Of a stretch of DNA of 33,708 nucleotides, positions 1 through 10,878 are shown one piece after another. Position numbers and translations under genes: made by a program. Each line of letters starts with the position of its first letter. The first letter of the stretch is position 1. The stretch comes from Ruminiclostridium sp. (GTDB taxonomy: Bacteria > Bacillota > Clostridia > Acetivibrionales > DTU013). The notes beneath the pieces are model-generated. The model was given only the letters and a program-made list of their open reading frames with translations, was not told the DNA's origin and did not search any database. The stretch covers positions 1 to 33,708 of the forward strand of contig VEPD01000158.1 of assembly GCA_012027035.1 (NCBI GenBank), read 5' to 3'.

Positions 1-827
1 ATTATACCTATTGATACCGGAATACAGCTCTGAAAAACCATTGCCCCTGTTATATTACCCATTGCAAGAGTATCTTTTCTCTTGCTTATCCATATAATAC
101 TGTTGAATTTCTCCGGAAGTTCAGTTGCCACCGGCGTTATTATAAGAGATAGTGCTAACGCGGAAATACCGAATATTTCAGAGGTTTTTTCAATACTGCC
201 TACAAAAATTTCCGCTCCAAAAACTATACCAGCCAGGGCTATGGCAATCTGTATGGCGATGAATTTCAGTTCAGGCTTGAACTTAAGAAGTCTGGACAGA
301 TAAAGATCCTCAAGCTCACAGTGTATACATACGTCATTCTTCACTGTAAGTACGATGTAATAGATATAATAACCGATCAGGAATGCAGCAACCAAATACT
401 TCAAAATCTGAATATTAAAAAAGCTGGCAGTTACACCTATTGTATATATGATAATAAAAAAGCCGATATCCCTGCTGAGAATCTTTTCATTAACATGCAT
501 CACAAGTCCGGACTTCCGCTTTTTCCAGAACACAAGCACGCTCATTCCCGTGAGAAAGAAAGCCAGGGTGCTTAGCATGAAAGGTGCGCCGATTATTGCG
601 CCTATACCGATATCGACATTATTTCCCGAGCCTGCAGTAAATAGGATTGCTATGATCGGAATCAACGTCTCCGGCAGGCATGTGCCCACAGCGGAGAATA
701 TGCTGCCGACTACGCCATCCCCGAATTTCAGCTTTCTGCCAAGCCATTCTATGCCGTTTGTAAAAAATTCGCAGCTTAAAAGTATTATTCCAAGGCTCAA
801 AATCAATTTTACAATATCAAACCACAT
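1..827 (-). CDS. Sodium/calcium exchanger (CaCA) family membrane protein, partial (runs off left edge)
   Basis: Reverse-strand translation from ATG at 827 (SD GGAGG upstream): MWFDIVKLILSLGIILLSCEFFTNGIEWLGRKLKFGDGVVGSIFSAVGTCLPETLIPIIAI...; hydrophobic, with the exchanger-like alpha repeat G(S/T)..PE. Absent from the ORF track because it has no stop in the window. Confidence 0.8.
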   Translation of the reverse strand, partial: MWFDIVKLILSLGIILLSCEFFTNGIEWLGRKLKFGDGVVGSIFSAVGTCLPETLIPIIAILFTAGSGNNVDIGIGAIIGAPFMLSTLAFFLTGMSVLVFWKKRKSGLVMHVNEKILSRDIGFFIIIYTIGVTASFFNIQILKYLVAAFLIGYYIYYIVLTVKNDVCIHCELEDLYLSRLLKFKPELKFIAIQIAIALAGIVFGAEIFVGSIEKTSEIFGISALALSLIITPVATELPEKFNSIIWISKRKDTLAMGNITGAMVFQSCIPVSIGI

Positions 828-997
828 GCCAACCTCCATTCCGCCGCTATCCAACAGCATAAAATTTCATCCTGACACAACGCATTTATTTTTCTACTTT
901 AATTGCTATCAGGAGGTATATGCATACTTTTTTATTTTACTATATAAAATGCAAAAAAGATATATTACAACAAGTTTTTTGAATGGATTAACAATAT

Positions 998-1807
998 TCA
1001 ATGTTGAATTTTCAAAGACCGCTGCCTTACAGCTTCGTATATCATTACACCGGCGGCAACCGAAGCATTCAGAGATTCAGCCTTTCCAAACATCGGGATT
1101 CTTACAAGTACATCTGCCGATGCTCTCAATTCCTCGCAGACGCCTTCAGCCTCACTGCCTATTACAAGTGCAGCGCCCAAACTCATATCCGTTTCAAATA
1201 AGCCGACTTTGCCTTCAAGATGGGATACAAGTATTCTGATTGTATTTGATTTGAGAAGCTTGATCATTTCTGAGATATCGCCAGCCTGATACACAGGTAT
1301 ATGAAAAACAGATCCCATCGTAGAGCGTAAAACCTTGGGGTTATATAAATCCACACAGCCTTTGGATAAAATAACACCTGAAAATCCGGCTGCATCCGCC
1401 GTCCTTATTATTGTCCCCAGGTTGCCCGGATCACGTATGGAATACATGATAACATAGAGACCGTTCTTGTCCAGTCCATGCTTAAGCTCATGCTTCCGTA
1501 TTCCCATTATTGCAAGGATTCCCTGGGGAGTTTCAGTATCGGTGATTTCTTTAAAAAGCTTTGAAGTAAAAAGGTACGATTTAACTTTCAATACTTCTAT
1601 TCTACTTAAAATTCCTGTATTACGCGAATCGGCGGCAAATTCCTCCGATATCGCTATTCCCGCAATATCTGCATTTCCGTTCAGAGCCTCTTCCACTATC
1701 CGGAGGCCTTCTACATAATATAATCCTTTTTCTTCTCTGTCCCTGCGGTTTTTCAAGGATATGATCTCCTTGAAGACCGGATTCTTATTGCTTGAAATGA
1801 GTATCAT
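998..1807 (-). CDS. TrmH/SpoU family RNA methyltransferase
   Basis: Translation has SpoU motifs IRDPGNLGTIIRTADAAGFSGVILSKGCVDLYNPKVLRSTMGS and IPMFGKAESLNASVAAGVMIYE. Confidence 0.9.
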   Translation of the reverse strand: MILISSNKNPVFKEIISLKNRRDREEKGLYYVEGLRIVEEALNGNADIAGIAISEEFAADSRNTGILSRIEVLKVKSYLFTSKLFKEITDTETPQGILAIMGIRKHELKHGLDKNGLYVIMYSIRDPGNLGTIIRTADAAGFSGVILSKGCVDLYNPKVLRSTMGSVFHIPVYQAGDISEMIKLLKSNTIRILVSHLEGKVGLFETDMSLGAALVIGSEAEGVCEELRASADVLVRIPMFGKAESLNASVAAGVMIYEAVRQRSLKIQH

Positions 1808-1837
1808 ATTATCACCGCAAAAAGGTAAAATATTTCT

Positions 1838-1882
1838 AATAGAAATGATAAAGGGCTTTTTCAGCCCCTTATCATTTCTATT
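1838..1882 (-). terminator. Hairpin terminator at the end of rplT
   Basis: Inverted repeat aatagaaatgataaagggct/agccccttatcatttctatt immediately at the rplT stop. Confidence 0.7.
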
Positions 1883-2228
1883 ATTTCTTTATCGTGTTCA
1901 CCAGTTGTGTAAAGCCTGCTGCATCATTTATTGCCATATCCGAAAGTACTTTTCTGTTGAGAGCGATACCTGCCTTCTTCAGACCGTTCATGAACCTGCT
2001 GTAGCTGAGTCCGTTGATTCTTGCCGCAGCATTTATCCTGGAAATCCACAGGGACCTGAAATCTCTCTTTTTTGACTTTCTATCCCTATAAGCGTATGAA
2101 AGAGATTTCATAACGGCTTGATTAGCTATTCTGAACAACTTGCTCTTTCCACCGAAATAACCTTTGGCAAGTTTAAGTATTTTCTTGTGTCTTGCACGAG
2201 TTCTTAACGCGCCTTTTACTCTTGACAT
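1881..2228 (-). CDS. rplT: 50S ribosomal protein L20
   Basis: [70 protein letters not shown]. Confidence 0.98.
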   Translation of the reverse strand: MSRVKGALRTRARHKKILKLAKGYFGGKSKLFRIANQAVMKSLSYAYRDRKSKKRDFRSLWISRINAAARINGLSYSRFMNGLKKAGIALNRKVLSDMAINDAAGFTQLVNTIKK

Positions 2229-2246
2229 TGCAACTTTCCTCCTTTA

Positions 2247-2444
2247 TTACTTATATGGAATAAGCATTTTTATAGTTGCTTCATTTGCTGATGAAGCATA
2301 TGCGCCGAGCCTGTGTTGTTTCTTTGCTTTTCTTGCCTTGGAAATCAGTCTGTGGCTTCTGAAAGCATGATTCATCTTAACCTTGCCTGTGGCAGTTATT
2401 CTAAATCTCTTTTTAGATGCACTGTGTGTTTTGAGCTTTGGCAT
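2247..2444 (-). CDS. rpmI: 50S ribosomal protein L35
   Basis: MPKLKTHSASKKRFRITATGKVKMNHAFRSHRLISKARKAKKQHR. Confidence 0.98.
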   Translation of the reverse strand: MPKLKTHSASKKRFRITATGKVKMNHAFRSHRLISKARKAKKQHRLGAYASSANEATIKMLIPYK

Positions 2445-2464
2445 TTTACTCTCCTCCTGATATC

Positions 2465-2986
2465 TTATTGCTGTTTCGGATTGAGAATCATTATCATGCT
2501 CTTTCCTTCCAGCTTGGGTCTTCTTTCAACTATTCCTACTTCTGCTACCGCTTCTGCAAATTTCTTCAGAACTGTTTCTCCCAACGAGGTGTAATTCATT
2601 TCTCTGCCCCTGAACCTGACGCTTACCTTCACCTTGTCTCCGTCCTGCAGGAATTTGTAAGCATTTTTGGCCTTGAAGGAAAAATCGTGTTCTTCTATGC
2701 CGGGTTTTATCCATACTTCCTTGATACTGATGATCTTTTGGTTCTTTCTTGCTTCCTTTTCCTTCTTTGCCTGTTCAAACATAAACTTACCGTAGTCCAT
2801 TATCCTGCAAACCGGCGGGGCTGCCTGAGGAGCTATCTTAACAAGGTCCAGGTTCCTGGAGTTCGCCAGCTTCTGGGCTTCCTTGGCAGTAATTATGCCA
2901 ATCATTGACCCGTCGGCGTCGATTACACGCACTTCCTTATCTCTGATATCCTCGTTAATCATCAATTCATTTTTACTTATAACCAA
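2465..2986 (-). CDS. infC: Translation initiation factor IF-3 (TTG start)
   Basis: INEDIRDKEVRVIDADGSMIGIITAKEAQKLANSRNLDLVKIAPQAAPPVCRIMDYGKFMFEQ; SD GGAGGTG before TTG. Confidence 0.97.
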   Translation of the reverse strand: MVISKNELMINEDIRDKEVRVIDADGSMIGIITAKEAQKLANSRNLDLVKIAPQAAPPVCRIMDYGKFMFEQAKKEKEARKNQKIISIKEVWIKPGIEEHDFSFKAKNAYKFLQDGDKVKVSVRFRGREMNYTSLGETVLKKFAEAVAEVGIVERRPKLEGKSMIMILNPKQQ

Positions 2987-3036
2987 ACACCTCCGAGTTA
3001 TTTTTAGTTCGATTCCATTTGCAAAATTGTCTTAAA

Positions 3037-3165
3037 TAAAAAATGGATTGAAAAAAATCAATCCACCTGATAGCAAGGCACTACACAACTTAAACCTTTA
3101 CTATTTACCCTATCGGACTTATCCGGAAGGTGAGAAGCGGATGACTTCTTCTTTGTTTTGCTTAT
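3037..3165 (-). ncRNA. L20-type ribosomal leader with terminator upstream of infC-rpmI-rplT
   Basis: Reverse strand GAAGTCATCCGCTTCTCACCTTCCGG... resembles the Firmicute L20 leader; followed by the terminator TGGATTGATTTTTTTCAATCCATTTTTT. Confidence 0.8.
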
Positions 3166-3339
3166 TCATAATAGCAAAAAGCAAGGCTGTTGTCAAGGTT
3201 TCAGAGAAAAATAGGAATTTTTGAAGTGAATTTCATATTTTAATCCGTCTTATTAATTTAAGGAGTAAAAAAGTGTTATAATTAAGGACAAGACCGCTGG
3301 ATGACGTGGAAAACAACGAAAGAGGTGATGGGTGTATTA

Positions 3340-3906
3340 ATGACTGACGAATCAATAATAGAGCTGGTTCTAGCCGGAAATACCCACATGTTTTCCCAGT
3401 TGGTCGACAGGCACAAGGACAAAATATATGGAATGGCTCTGAGCTTCACGGGAAATAACAGCGATGCGCAGGATGTTTCCCAGGAGATATTTATAAAGGC
3501 TTATAAAAATCTTTTCAGATTTAACAGGAAATCAAAATTCTCCACATGGCTGTACAGAGTCAGCTACAATGTATGTATCGACTGGATCAGAAGCAATAAC
3601 AAGCACGGGAGAGATTTGGATCTGACCGGATTTGACAATATACTGACAGACAGCCGGGCCGGACCCGAGGAAAGCTTTTTGGAGAAGGAAAAACGTTTTA
3701 TTTTGAAAAAGGCAATTTACGACTTGAAGGAAAAATACAGGAATATACTGATTTTATTTTATTTTCAGGCTCTATCGTATGAAGAAACGGCCGAGGTTCT
3801 GGAAATTCCGGTAAAGACGGTGGAAACACAGCTGTACCGGGCCCGAAAACAGCTTAAGGTATTATTAAAGCATGAGACAGGAGATGAACCATATGTATTG
3901 CCATAA
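3340..3906 (+). CDS. ECF-type RNA polymerase sigma factor
   Basis: Sigma-70 region 2 (AQDVSQEIFIKAYKNLFRFNRKSKFSTWLYRVSYNVCIDWIR) and region 4 (YEETAEVLEIPVKTVETQLYRARKQL); start set at ATG 3340 with SD AGAGGTG. Confidence 0.93.
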   Translation: MTDESIIELVLAGNTHMFSQLVDRHKDKIYGMALSFTGNNSDAQDVSQEIFIKAYKNLFRFNRKSKFSTWLYRVSYNVCIDWIRSNNKHGRDLDLTGFDNILTDSRAGPEESFLEKEKRFILKKAIYDLKEKYRNILILFYFQALSYEETAEVLEIPVKTVETQLYRARKQLKVLLKHETGDEPYVLP

Positions 3907-4402
3907 AGCAGAACTTTTGATAAACAGATATTTGAAAGATAAGCTGGACACCCGGGAAATGGTTTCTTTTAAGGACCATTTAGCGATATGCAAAAGCTGC
4001 AGTTCATCTCTGAAAATAGCTAAAGCATTATTGGAGGAACAAGGTTTGCAGCCGGCAGTCAAAGCTCCCGGGGGCTTCACTGAGGATGTTATGTCTGCAG
4101 TTTTCAGCCTGGAAGCAGATAAAAAAGCACATCCGACGGAATATGATCAAAAAGGTTGGTCAATGGCATATAGGAGACTGGGTTTCAGTCTGGTACTCAC
4201 TGCAGGAATAATAGTATTTTCATTTTTAGTACCTGCTTTCAGGGGTTATTCCGGAGTCATTTCCACCCCTGCACCGCAAAATGATAACACTTCCGGATAT
4301 ATAGATGTTTTCACAGGCCTGGATTCCGGAGTCAAGGGGATATTTGAAAATATAAACAAATCAGTTATAGATTTTAAAGGAGGTACGGATAATGAATTGT
4401 AA
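3893..4402 (+). CDS. Anti-sigma factor with putative zinc finger (zf-HC2-like) and one TM helix
   Basis: CHKAELLINRYLKDKLDTREMVSFKDHLAICKSC at the N-terminus, TM segment LGFSLVLTAGIIVFSFLVPAF; overlaps the sigma gene. Confidence 0.8.
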   Translation: MYCHKAELLINRYLKDKLDTREMVSFKDHLAICKSCSSSLKIAKALLEEQGLQPAVKAPGGFTEDVMSAVFSLEADKKAHPTEYDQKGWSMAYRRLGFSLVLTAGIIVFSFLVPAFRGYSGVISTPAPQNDNTSGYIDVFTGLDSGVKGIFENINKSVIDFKGGTDNEL

Positions 4403-5051
4403 GAATCATATGGAGACTGAGTCTGTCTTTGTCTGCACAGTATGCGGCGAGCCTCTGTGCACTGATTGCGCTGTTGAGCTGGGCAGGAATATATGCTGCA
4501 GAGAATGCCTTAATAAAATAGTTGAACAAAAGACCGGTAACAAGGCTCCGGTAAAAAAAAGCTGGTGGTTAGCCATGCTGTTAAGTTTGGTACCCGGTAC
4601 CGGACATATGTATCTGGGATTGGTCAAAAAAGGCACCACAATAATGGCTCTCCTGTTTTCGCTGGTTTTCCTGATAATACTGCTTTCCGAGTCATCAGCC
4701 TGGCTGGCCGGTTATCTCATTCCTTCACTGTGCTTCATGTTTTTATCCTACAGCATCTTTGACTGTATTTCCCTTACAAGCAGGATAAATGCAGGTGAGG
4801 ACCTTCAGAATGAAGGCATATATGAGCTTGGACTTCTGAAAGAACTGATTATAAGAAGAAAAGGCCTTTTCAGCCTGGTATTGATAATTTCAGGCTCCAT
4901 CGGCATAGTCACCATCTTTTCAAAAGTGATCGGCGAGGTTCTTTTTAACCTTCTTGGAGTCCACTTTTCAATCGCTGCGTTCCTGATCCCGCTACTGCTC
5001 ATAATACTAGGCTTTTACCTTTTAAGGGAAGGCCGCAGCCGTAGATTTTGA
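4392..5051 (+). CDS. B-box-type zinc finger plus membrane protein
   Basis: CKNHMETESVFVCTVCGEPLCTDCAVELGRNICCRECL followed by several TM segments. Confidence 0.75.
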   Translation: MNCKNHMETESVFVCTVCGEPLCTDCAVELGRNICCRECLNKIVEQKTGNKAPVKKSWWLAMLLSLVPGTGHMYLGLVKKGTTIMALLFSLVFLIILLSESSAWLAGYLIPSLCFMFLSYSIFDCISLTSRINAGEDLQNEGIYELGLLKELIIRRKGLFSLVLIISGSIGIVTIFSKVIGEVLFNLLGVHFSIAAFLIPLLLIILGFYLLREGRSRRF

Positions 5052-5137
5052 GGTGTGATTTTGAGATATTTTATATTACGACAAGCTATTTGGGACGCCG
5101 TAGTCTCAAGAATCAGCGGACTATACTGCACAATCAG

Positions 5138-5250
5138 TACTACAGCGGCAATTTCATTATTATATCGGCATATATGCACCTTGCAGGATTAGTGCGAACG
5201 CTTTAACGCACTAACCCTGCAAGGATATAATGGTAATTGCCGCTGTAGTA
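5138..5250. repeat. Nested inverted repeat (large hairpin)
   Basis: tactacagcggcaatt (5138-5153) pairs with aattgccgctgtagta (5235-5250); inner ccttgcaggattagtgcg (5179-5196) pairs with cgcactaaccctgcaagg (5207-5224). Confidence 0.85.
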
Positions 5251-5287
5251 TTAGTAAAGGATAGGCAAAATAAATGTTGAACTATAA

Positions 5288-5779
5288 TTATGAAGCTTGT
5301 AGTTTACTATCTTTTGGATGGATACGTTTTCCAAATAATCCTTCTGAAAAAAATACAAGAACTATTAAACTCAAATAATCTTGCATTGCATCAAGAATCA
5401 TATTGTATTTTCCTAAATGCTCTGCTTTACCTACATGTTCCGGTATATATTCAAACATTAGAGTGATGACTGTAAATATGAGTATAACAAACAGTTTCTT
5501 TAAAAATTTCCGGGGGATAAAATACATTACTACTATAGCGCCGCCCGCTCCCCAAAGAAGGTGACATAAAGGTATGCCAAAAATAGGCAGGAACGCATTG
5601 GGAAATTGATATAATCCGGCGTTGATTAGAAATTCCTCGGTCAAAAACTGTACAACAAAGCCGAGAATAACCGTCGGGAATAATTCTTTAATACGTTTTG
5701 GATTACGCCAAAACAATACTAATATAACCAAGCACACGATTATAGTATAATATAAATAAATAAAATACCAAAAATTCAT
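5288..5779 (-). CDS. CBO0543-like membrane protein of unknown function
   Basis: MNFWYFIYLYYTIIVCLVILVLFWRNPKRIKELFPTVILGFVVQFLTEEFL...; SD GGGAGGA before ATG at 5779. Confidence 0.65.
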   Translation of the reverse strand: MNFWYFIYLYYTIIVCLVILVLFWRNPKRIKELFPTVILGFVVQFLTEEFLINAGLYQFPNAFLPIFGIPLCHLLWGAGGAIVVMYFIPRKFLKKLFVILIFTVITLMFEYIPEHVGKAEHLGKYNMILDAMQDYLSLIVLVFFSEGLFGKRIHPKDSKLQAS

Positions 5780-5913
5780 TGCAGTCCTCCCTCCATCCAT
5801 AAATATTTTACTCATACAGAAATCTTTTATACACGCTGCTGTAACACCTTAATACCAATGTGATATAATAGCGAAGAAATCATACGCCGGATATTAATGA
5901 AGGAGTGTTGGAA

Positions 5914-7668
5914 TTGCCTTTTGACGGAATAGTGGCAAGATGCGTTGTTGAAGAGTTGACTAAAGAACTTGCCGGTGGAAGAATCGAGAAAGTATTTCAA
6001 CCCGAGGCTGATGAAATATTGATAAGCATACGGGCCAGGAACGCTAATTACAAGCTTCTTTTGAGCGCCAGCGCCAATTACCCCAGGATTCATGTAACTT
6101 CCGGTGTAAAGGAAAATCCGGCTGCGCCCCCGGTATTTTGCATGCTTCTCAGAAAACACCTCTCAGGTGGTAAGATACTGGCTTTCGAGTTTCATGATTA
6201 TGAAAGAATAATAGGCATGCAAGTAGAATCCGCAAATGAGCTTGGCGATGTATCTGTAAAAAAATTGATTATCGAAATCATGGGACGCCACAGCAATATT
6301 ATTCTTGTAAACAGCGAAAATAAAATAATCGACGCGATAAAGCATATTGACAGCGATATCAGCAGGGTTCGTGAAGTTATGCCTGCCAGGACTTACATCC
6401 TTCCCCCCGGCCAGAATAAGACCAGTCCGGATTTCCTGGATCCTGATGAATTGGTGAATAATTGTCTTTCTTCACAGATCCCATTGGAAAAGTATCTTCT
6501 GAATAACATTAAAGGCCTCAGTCCGCTTTTATGCAGGGAGATTTGCCATCGGGCCGGAATAGACGGCGGAACGCCTGCGGCAGCTTTAGACGTTTCCCAA
6601 CAGGCAAGTTTGAGACTTGCTGCTGCCGGAGCTATTAAAGAGATATCCGGTTGCAGGTTCAAACCTTGTATAATATTCGAAGATGAGACCCTGGAAAAGC
6701 CATTGGACTTTCATTGCATGGATGTATATCAATACCAATATGTTAAAAGCCTTGAATCCATGAGTAAAGCACTTGATTATTTCTATACCGCCCGTGACCG
6801 CTCCGAAAGATTGAAGCAAAAGAAATCCGATGTACTGAAGGTTTTAAGCAACGCGATAGACCGCTGCAATAAAAAATTGGCGATTCAGCAGGATACAATG
6901 CGTGAAGTTTCAGACAGAGAAAAACTGAAGCTTTTTGGGGAGTTGATAACTGCCAATATTTACTGCATCCCTGTAAACTCAAAGTCCGTTACACTTTTAA
7001 ATTATTATTCCGAAGGCGGCGAATATATCGATATTCCCATGGATGAAAATTTACTCCCCCAGGAAAATGCGCAAAAGTATTTCAAAAGATATTCCAAAGC
7101 AAAAAGCACCTGGATGTATACAGGCAAACAGCTTGAAGAAACCCGTAAAGAGCTTGATTACCTTGAAAGCGTGCTTCATCAGCCTGAAAACTGAATTTCG
7201 CCTGCAGAAACCGATGAAGTGAGGCAGGAACTTGCAGATCAGGGGTATATGATTTTGAAAAAGAAGTCCGGCTTCAAGAAGCGGAACAAGCCATCAGAGC
7301 CCATGAGCTATACTTCGTCTGACGGCTTGGATATTCTGGTTGGAAAGAACAACAGACAAAACGATTACCTGACGCTGAAGCTGGCTTCATCCAATGATAT
7401 ATGGTTCCATACCAAAAATATACCGGGTTCACATGTGATTATCCGGAAATTGCAGTACGACATCCCCGAAAACACGCTGAAGGAAGCTGCTTTGCTGGCA
7501 GCATGGCACAGTAAGGCAAAAATGTCGGCTAACGTACCGGTGGATTACACAGCAGTAAAAAATGTAAAGAAGCCTTCCGGAGCCAAGCCCGGCATGGTCA
7601 TATATGAGAATTACAAGACGGTAACGGTTACGCCTGATGAGGAAGTAGTTAAAAGGCTTCGGAATTAA
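5914..7668 (+). pseudogene. rqcH: NFACT/RqcH (fibronectin-binding-A-like) interrupted by an in-frame TGA at 7192-7194
   Basis: ORFs 5905-7194 and 7219-7668 share a frame. The N-part has NFACT-N (FDGIVARCVVEELTKELAGGRIEKVFQP...), the C-part has NFACT-R (DILVGKNNRQNDYLTLKLASSNDIWFHTKNIPGSHVII). Only one stop codon separates them. Confidence 0.88.
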
Positions 7669-7787
7669 CAATTACCGGCCGTTAACTACCAAGGCTTTCA
7701 ATATATTAAAATATCAAGACAAATAATTTATCAAAGGCGGTAGTTTGAAAGACTTGTCTGAAAGCTATGGCCATGTGAGGAAAAGCA

Positions 7788-10175
7788 TTGAATGGATCCA
7801 AGACTATAATCAGAATATCAGTACAGAACCTGATAGATTTTTCACCTCAATCAGGAGATCTGGGCACCGGTTTCCTTTCAGTTTCCAGAGCCGTCGAAGG
7901 TACAAAAGGTCATCAGACTGTTCGGAAAGCCGTAATTTCAGCCCTGTCTGAAGACACTTCTTATAGTTCTGAAGTTCCGATAACTTTTGTTAAGGAAGGC
8001 AGACATACCATACTTGAGGTATCAGGCCGCATCGATGGCGTAATAGAAGGATCCTCCCATACAACCATTCACGAAATCAAAACAACACAAATGGACCCTG
8101 ATTTCATAGAGAAGGATCACAATCCCCATCATTGGTCACAGGCAAAATGCTATGCATATATGTATTCCTTCCGGTACAAATTAAACCGGATCGGGATCAG
8201 ACTTACTTATTACTGTCTGGAAAACCGGATGGAAAAATCTTTTATTGAGGAATTCGATTCCATCAATCTTGAAGAGTTTTTCCTCGCTCTTGCAGAAAGC
8301 TTTCTGGATTGGCAGGATGCACTGTATGAATGGCAGGATTTGAGAAACAGCTCTATACTTGACCTCCCTTTCCCATATCCTTTTTATAGAAAAGAACAGG
8401 GCAAATTTATGAATGGCGTAAGTAATTGCATAAAAACAGCAAGTGTGTTGTTTGCCCAGGCCCCCACAGGTACAGGAAAGACAATAGCCGCTCTTTTCCC
8501 TGCTGTTAAAGCCCTTGGAGAGGGTCTTGTTTCAAGAATTTTCTATCTGACTGCCAAAACAACTACCAGGGCCATTGCTGAAAAAGCTCTTGAGGATATG
8601 AGGCATAAAGGACTTCTATTGAAGTCGGTAGAAATAACCGCAAAGGAAAAAATCTGCATGAACGGCAGCTTCAACTGTGATCCGGCTTTATGCAAATACG
8701 CTGTCAATTATTACGGCAAAGTGAAAAATGCAGTCAGGGATGCATTTAGGTACGACAGTCTCAGCAGAGATTTAATAGAAAATATTGCCGCCAGGCATGA
8801 CGTCTGCCCTTTCGAACTGTCATTGGATCTATCCCTTTGGTGTGACGTAATAATATGCGACTATAACTATCTCTTTGACCCCCGGGTTTATCTCAGACGG
8901 TTTTTTGCGAATCAAAAAGGAGCCTATTGCTTTCTGGTCGATGAAGCTCATAACCTTGTGGATCGGTCCCGGGAAATGTACTCGGCTGAATTAGGCAAAA
9001 GAACCATACTGGAACTGAAACGAGCCGCAAAAGCAGAATTGCCAGATTTATATTTTTATATTGATGAAATATATAAGCACATTCTTAGCATATCCAAAGA
9101 ATTTGACACGGGGAACGATAAGACGGTCAGCCCTCTGATACATGTCAGGAAGGAACCTCCCATGGAATTGGGAAAGCTGGCGGCAAGGCTTGCCGAATAT
9201 GCTGAAAGCTTGCTTTCTAAAGGACTTTCCGTTTCTTTTCAGGAGGAATTCCTGGATTTCTATTTTAATTAATTAAGCTTTACAAAAATATTGGAGCTAT
9301 ATGATGATCATTATGTGACCTATTATGAGAAAACCTCAAGGGATCTGAAGATAAAGCTATTCTGCATCAATCCGTCAAGACTCCTGAAGGAAGCTTTGGA
9401 TAAGGGCAAAGCCTCTGTTCTGTTTTCTGCCACATTGTCGCCTGTTGAATACTTTACAAGGATGCTTGGCGGCGATGAAACCTCCGGATCGGCATTGCTT
9501 CCTTCGCCATTCCTGAAGGAGAATCTTTGTGTTTATATTGACGATACTGTGGCAACAAAATATAAGACCCGGTATTTAAGCTACGGCTATATAGCGGAGA
9601 GTATTTTTTCGGCGGTAAGCTGCAAGACGGGAAACTACATGGTATTCTTCCCCTCTTTTGAATATTTGCGTGAAGTTTACTTAAGGTTTCAAGGTATTCA
9701 GACCGGGATCAGAACTTTGTATCAGACGCCCGGTATGTCCGAAGCGGCAAGACAGGATTTCCTGGATGAATTTGAATCTCCGGGAGAGACAAGCCTGGCG
9801 GGGTTTGCTGTTTTGGGCGGAGTTTTCAGCGAAGGCATAGACCTGGCCGGCGACCGTTTGTCGGGAGCTATAATTGTAGGCGTCGGGCTGCCGCTTCTTT
9901 GCAATGAAAGAAATATAATAAGGCAATATTTTGACGAACAGGCTTGCTGCGGTTTTGAATATGCATACCTGTACCCGGGTATGAACAGAGTACTCCAGGC
10001 TGCAGGCAGGGTGATCCGCTCCGAGACCGACAGGGGCGTTATTGTTTTGCTGGATGAAAGATATGCAAATCATGCTTACAGGGAACTGCTTCCTTCAGAA
10101 TGGTTTCCCGTACTGAGAGCCAGCGACGGCTGCAAGCTTGAAGAAGTGCTTAAGGATTTCTGGGGCGAAGAGTGA
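7788..10175 (+). pseudogene. PD-(D/E)XK nuclease + DinG/Rad3-like Fe-S ATP-dependent helicase interrupted by an in-frame TAA at 9270-9272
   Basis: ORFs 7788-9272 and 9291-10175 share a frame. Walker A APTGTGKTIAALFP, DEAH box VDEAHNL, Fe-S cysteines CMNGSFNCDPALC, C-terminal motif LQAAGRVIRSETDRGVIVLLDERY. TTG start at 7788. Confidence 0.85.
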
Positions 10176-10878
10176 TGAGCAGGCAACCGGATAGTCCATA
10201 AAAATCCGATACCTTATTACTTACCTCAGGATGCTTGCCATACCTGTCCAGGAAAAGCGGCGTCATGCCCAATTTAGTTGGAGTTACAAAATCATTTACA
10301 TAGTCGTCCCCTATAAATACCGTTTCCTCAGCCTTTGCGCCGAGCCTTTCAAGCGCGGCCTCATATACGACAGGATGAGGTTTCCTCCACCCTTCTCTCA
10401 CTGATGTTACAACTACATCGAAATATTTCAAAACTCCGTTTATTTCTAGCAGCTCTTCAATGCCGCCCGTTACCATAAAGTTTGAGACAACACCGAGCCG
10501 GTACTTCTCTGCAAGCAGAGGCAGCACTGCCAATACATCCTCTCTCGCATAACAAGTTGCCTTATAATTTTGCCAATAGTTTAAGTTCAACTGCTTTGCC
10601 GTATATTCAATCCTTGAAACCGGAAAGTCGGGAAAGCTTAGCCGGGTAATAAGTAAGAAGCGCTCAAACATATCATAATCCTGATACTCATGGAGTCTCG
10701 CCGAAACTTCGCTCCTCGCAAGCAAATAATACCGGAAAAACTCATCAAAGTCCTCCCACAAATCCTCGACTCCCGAACCGTTATATCCCCAGAAGGCATA
10801 ATCCCTCAAATCAGGCAGTTGCCTTAAATCTACAATGGTTTCCATACAGTCGAATAAAATGTACTTTATATTTTTCAT
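10150..10878 (-). CDS. HAD-superfamily hydrolase
   Basis: ILFDCMETIVDLR, VVSNFMVTGG, REGWRKPHPVVYEAALERLGAKAEETVFIGDDYVNDFV; ATG at 10878 with SD AGGTGA. Confidence 0.88.
   Translation of the reverse strand: MKNIKYILFDCMETIVDLRQLPDLRDYAFWGYNGSGVEDLWEDFDEFFRYYLLARSEVSARLHEYQDYDMFERFLLITRLSFPDFPVSRIEYTAKQLNLNYWQNYKATCYAREDVLAVLPLLAEKYRLGVVSNFMVTGGIEELLEINGVLKYFDVVVTSVREGWRKPHPVVYEAALERLGAKAEETVFIGDDYVNDFVTPTKLGMTPLFLDRYGKHPEVSNKVSDFYGLSGCLLITLRPRNP

Noticed and set aside
448-1239. 263-aa plus-strand ORF
   Set aside because: Antisense to a clear CaCA-exchanger reading frame (1-827 minus) and to TrmH; composition matches a shadow ORF.
3037-3165. Novel riboswitch upstream of infC
   Set aside because: Sequence and position fit the known Firmicute L20 autoregulatory leader.
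5905-10175. Whole-genome TGA or TAA recoding to explain interrupted ORFs
   Set aside because: All three stop codons interrupt genes here, and all three terminate intact genes normally in the same window.
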